A stretch of DNA of 64,000 bases from Candidatus Binatia bacterium. GTDB taxonomy: Bacteria > Desulfobacterota > Binatia > Bin18. The notes below the pieces were generated by a model. That model was not told the DNA's origin, did not search any database, and worked only from the letters and a program-made list of their open reading frames with translations. The stretch lies in NCBI GenBank assembly GCA_951812575.1, contig OX638322.1:1549925-1613924 (forward strand), in the 5' to 3' direction. Both the position numbers and the translations under genes were made by a program. This document shows, one piece after another, positions 63,923 to 64,000 of the stretch (position 1 is its first letter; each line of letters opens with the position of its first letter).

Positions 63923-64000
63923 TATGAGGGTGGAGGGGAAAAGGTTGAGGTCTATGTCCGAAGAAGTCTGCATGGCTGTCTACACCGTCCTCGACCGCAA
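63923..64000 (+). CDS. start of an unidentified gene (3' partial)
   Basis: After the candidate promoter, ATG 63923 or 63954 opens a frame (RLRSMSEEVCMAVYTVLDRK) that runs off the window; GAGGGGAAAAGGTTGAGG may be the ribosome binding site for ATG 63954. Too short to assign. An ATG at 63911 in another frame is also open. Confidence 0.3.

Overview
The window looks like the chromosome of an uncultured, GC-rich, Gram-negative bacterium. Lipoproteins, an apolipoprotein N-acyltransferase, a periplasm-facing sensor kinase and Proteobacteria-like housekeeping clusters (cinA-thpR-recA-recX-alaS and phoH-ybeY-lnt-prfB-rimO) support this. The many CoA-transferases, molybdenum hydroxylase subunits, a Rieske oxygenase, an LLM oxidoreductase and ureidoglycolate lyase fit the large catabolic genomes of deep-branching delta-like or Tectomicrobia/Binatota-type lineages. 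That placement is inference; no rRNA or tRNA gene is present to test it.

Layout. 1-7.8 kb: class III CoA-transferase, CDP-alcohol phosphatidyltransferase, TPR lipoprotein, MFS transporter, Rieske oxygenase, hydrolase. 7.9-12 kb: accessory island with a broken VapBC pair, an intact VapBC pair and a Cys-rich/DUF5131/TcmP cassette. 12-16.2 kb: GST, quinone oxidoreductase, CoA-transferase, LLM enzyme. 16.7-20.2 kb (minus strand): an alkylation-damage cluster with an alkyltransferase-like protein and an ECF sigma factor followed by an anti-sigma/MGMT/Ada-zinc fusion. 20.5-24.5 kb: STAS protein, NnrS relic, secreted protein and a convergent restriction-modification pair (HTH-fused amino-methyltransferase plus Eco29kI-type GIY-YIG nuclease). 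24.7-28.5 kb: three-subunit molybdenum hydroxylase. 28.7-36.3 kb: small proteins, SDR, ureidoglycolate lyase, nitroreductase, MaoC protein, two-component system. 36.3-45.2 kb: gamma-glutamyltransferase family, a stress trio (HPF, UspA, ferritin-like) and CoA-transferases. 45.4-63.8 kb: mostly core genes, interrupted by a VapBC pair lying between 65-bp direct repeats just upstream of lnt.

Two observations stand out. First, the ECF sigma factor overlaps a protein that joins, in order, an HxxxCxxC anti-sigma zinc motif, a complete O6-alkylguanine-DNA methyltransferase with PCHR, and an intact Ada-type four-cysteine zinc domain at the C-terminus. This could be an alkylation-sensing sigma switch. 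Second, at least 14 copies of a roughly 54-bp palindromic element are scattered through the window: 17-bp arms around a conserved 20-bp core, with compensatory changes between arms. They lie between genes, supply the stop codons of three genes, form the N-terminus of one predicted protein, and sit in frame inside lnt (twice) and rimO. They resemble Rickettsia palindromic elements in behaviour but not in recognised sequence. None was found in the 7.9-12 kb or 16.7-24.5 kb accessory regions.

Other remnants (truncated vapC, frameshifted nnrS, a duplicated tail of ureidoglycolate lyase) and other repeats show active rearrangement. No CRISPR array, complete insertion sequence, rRNA or tRNA was found.
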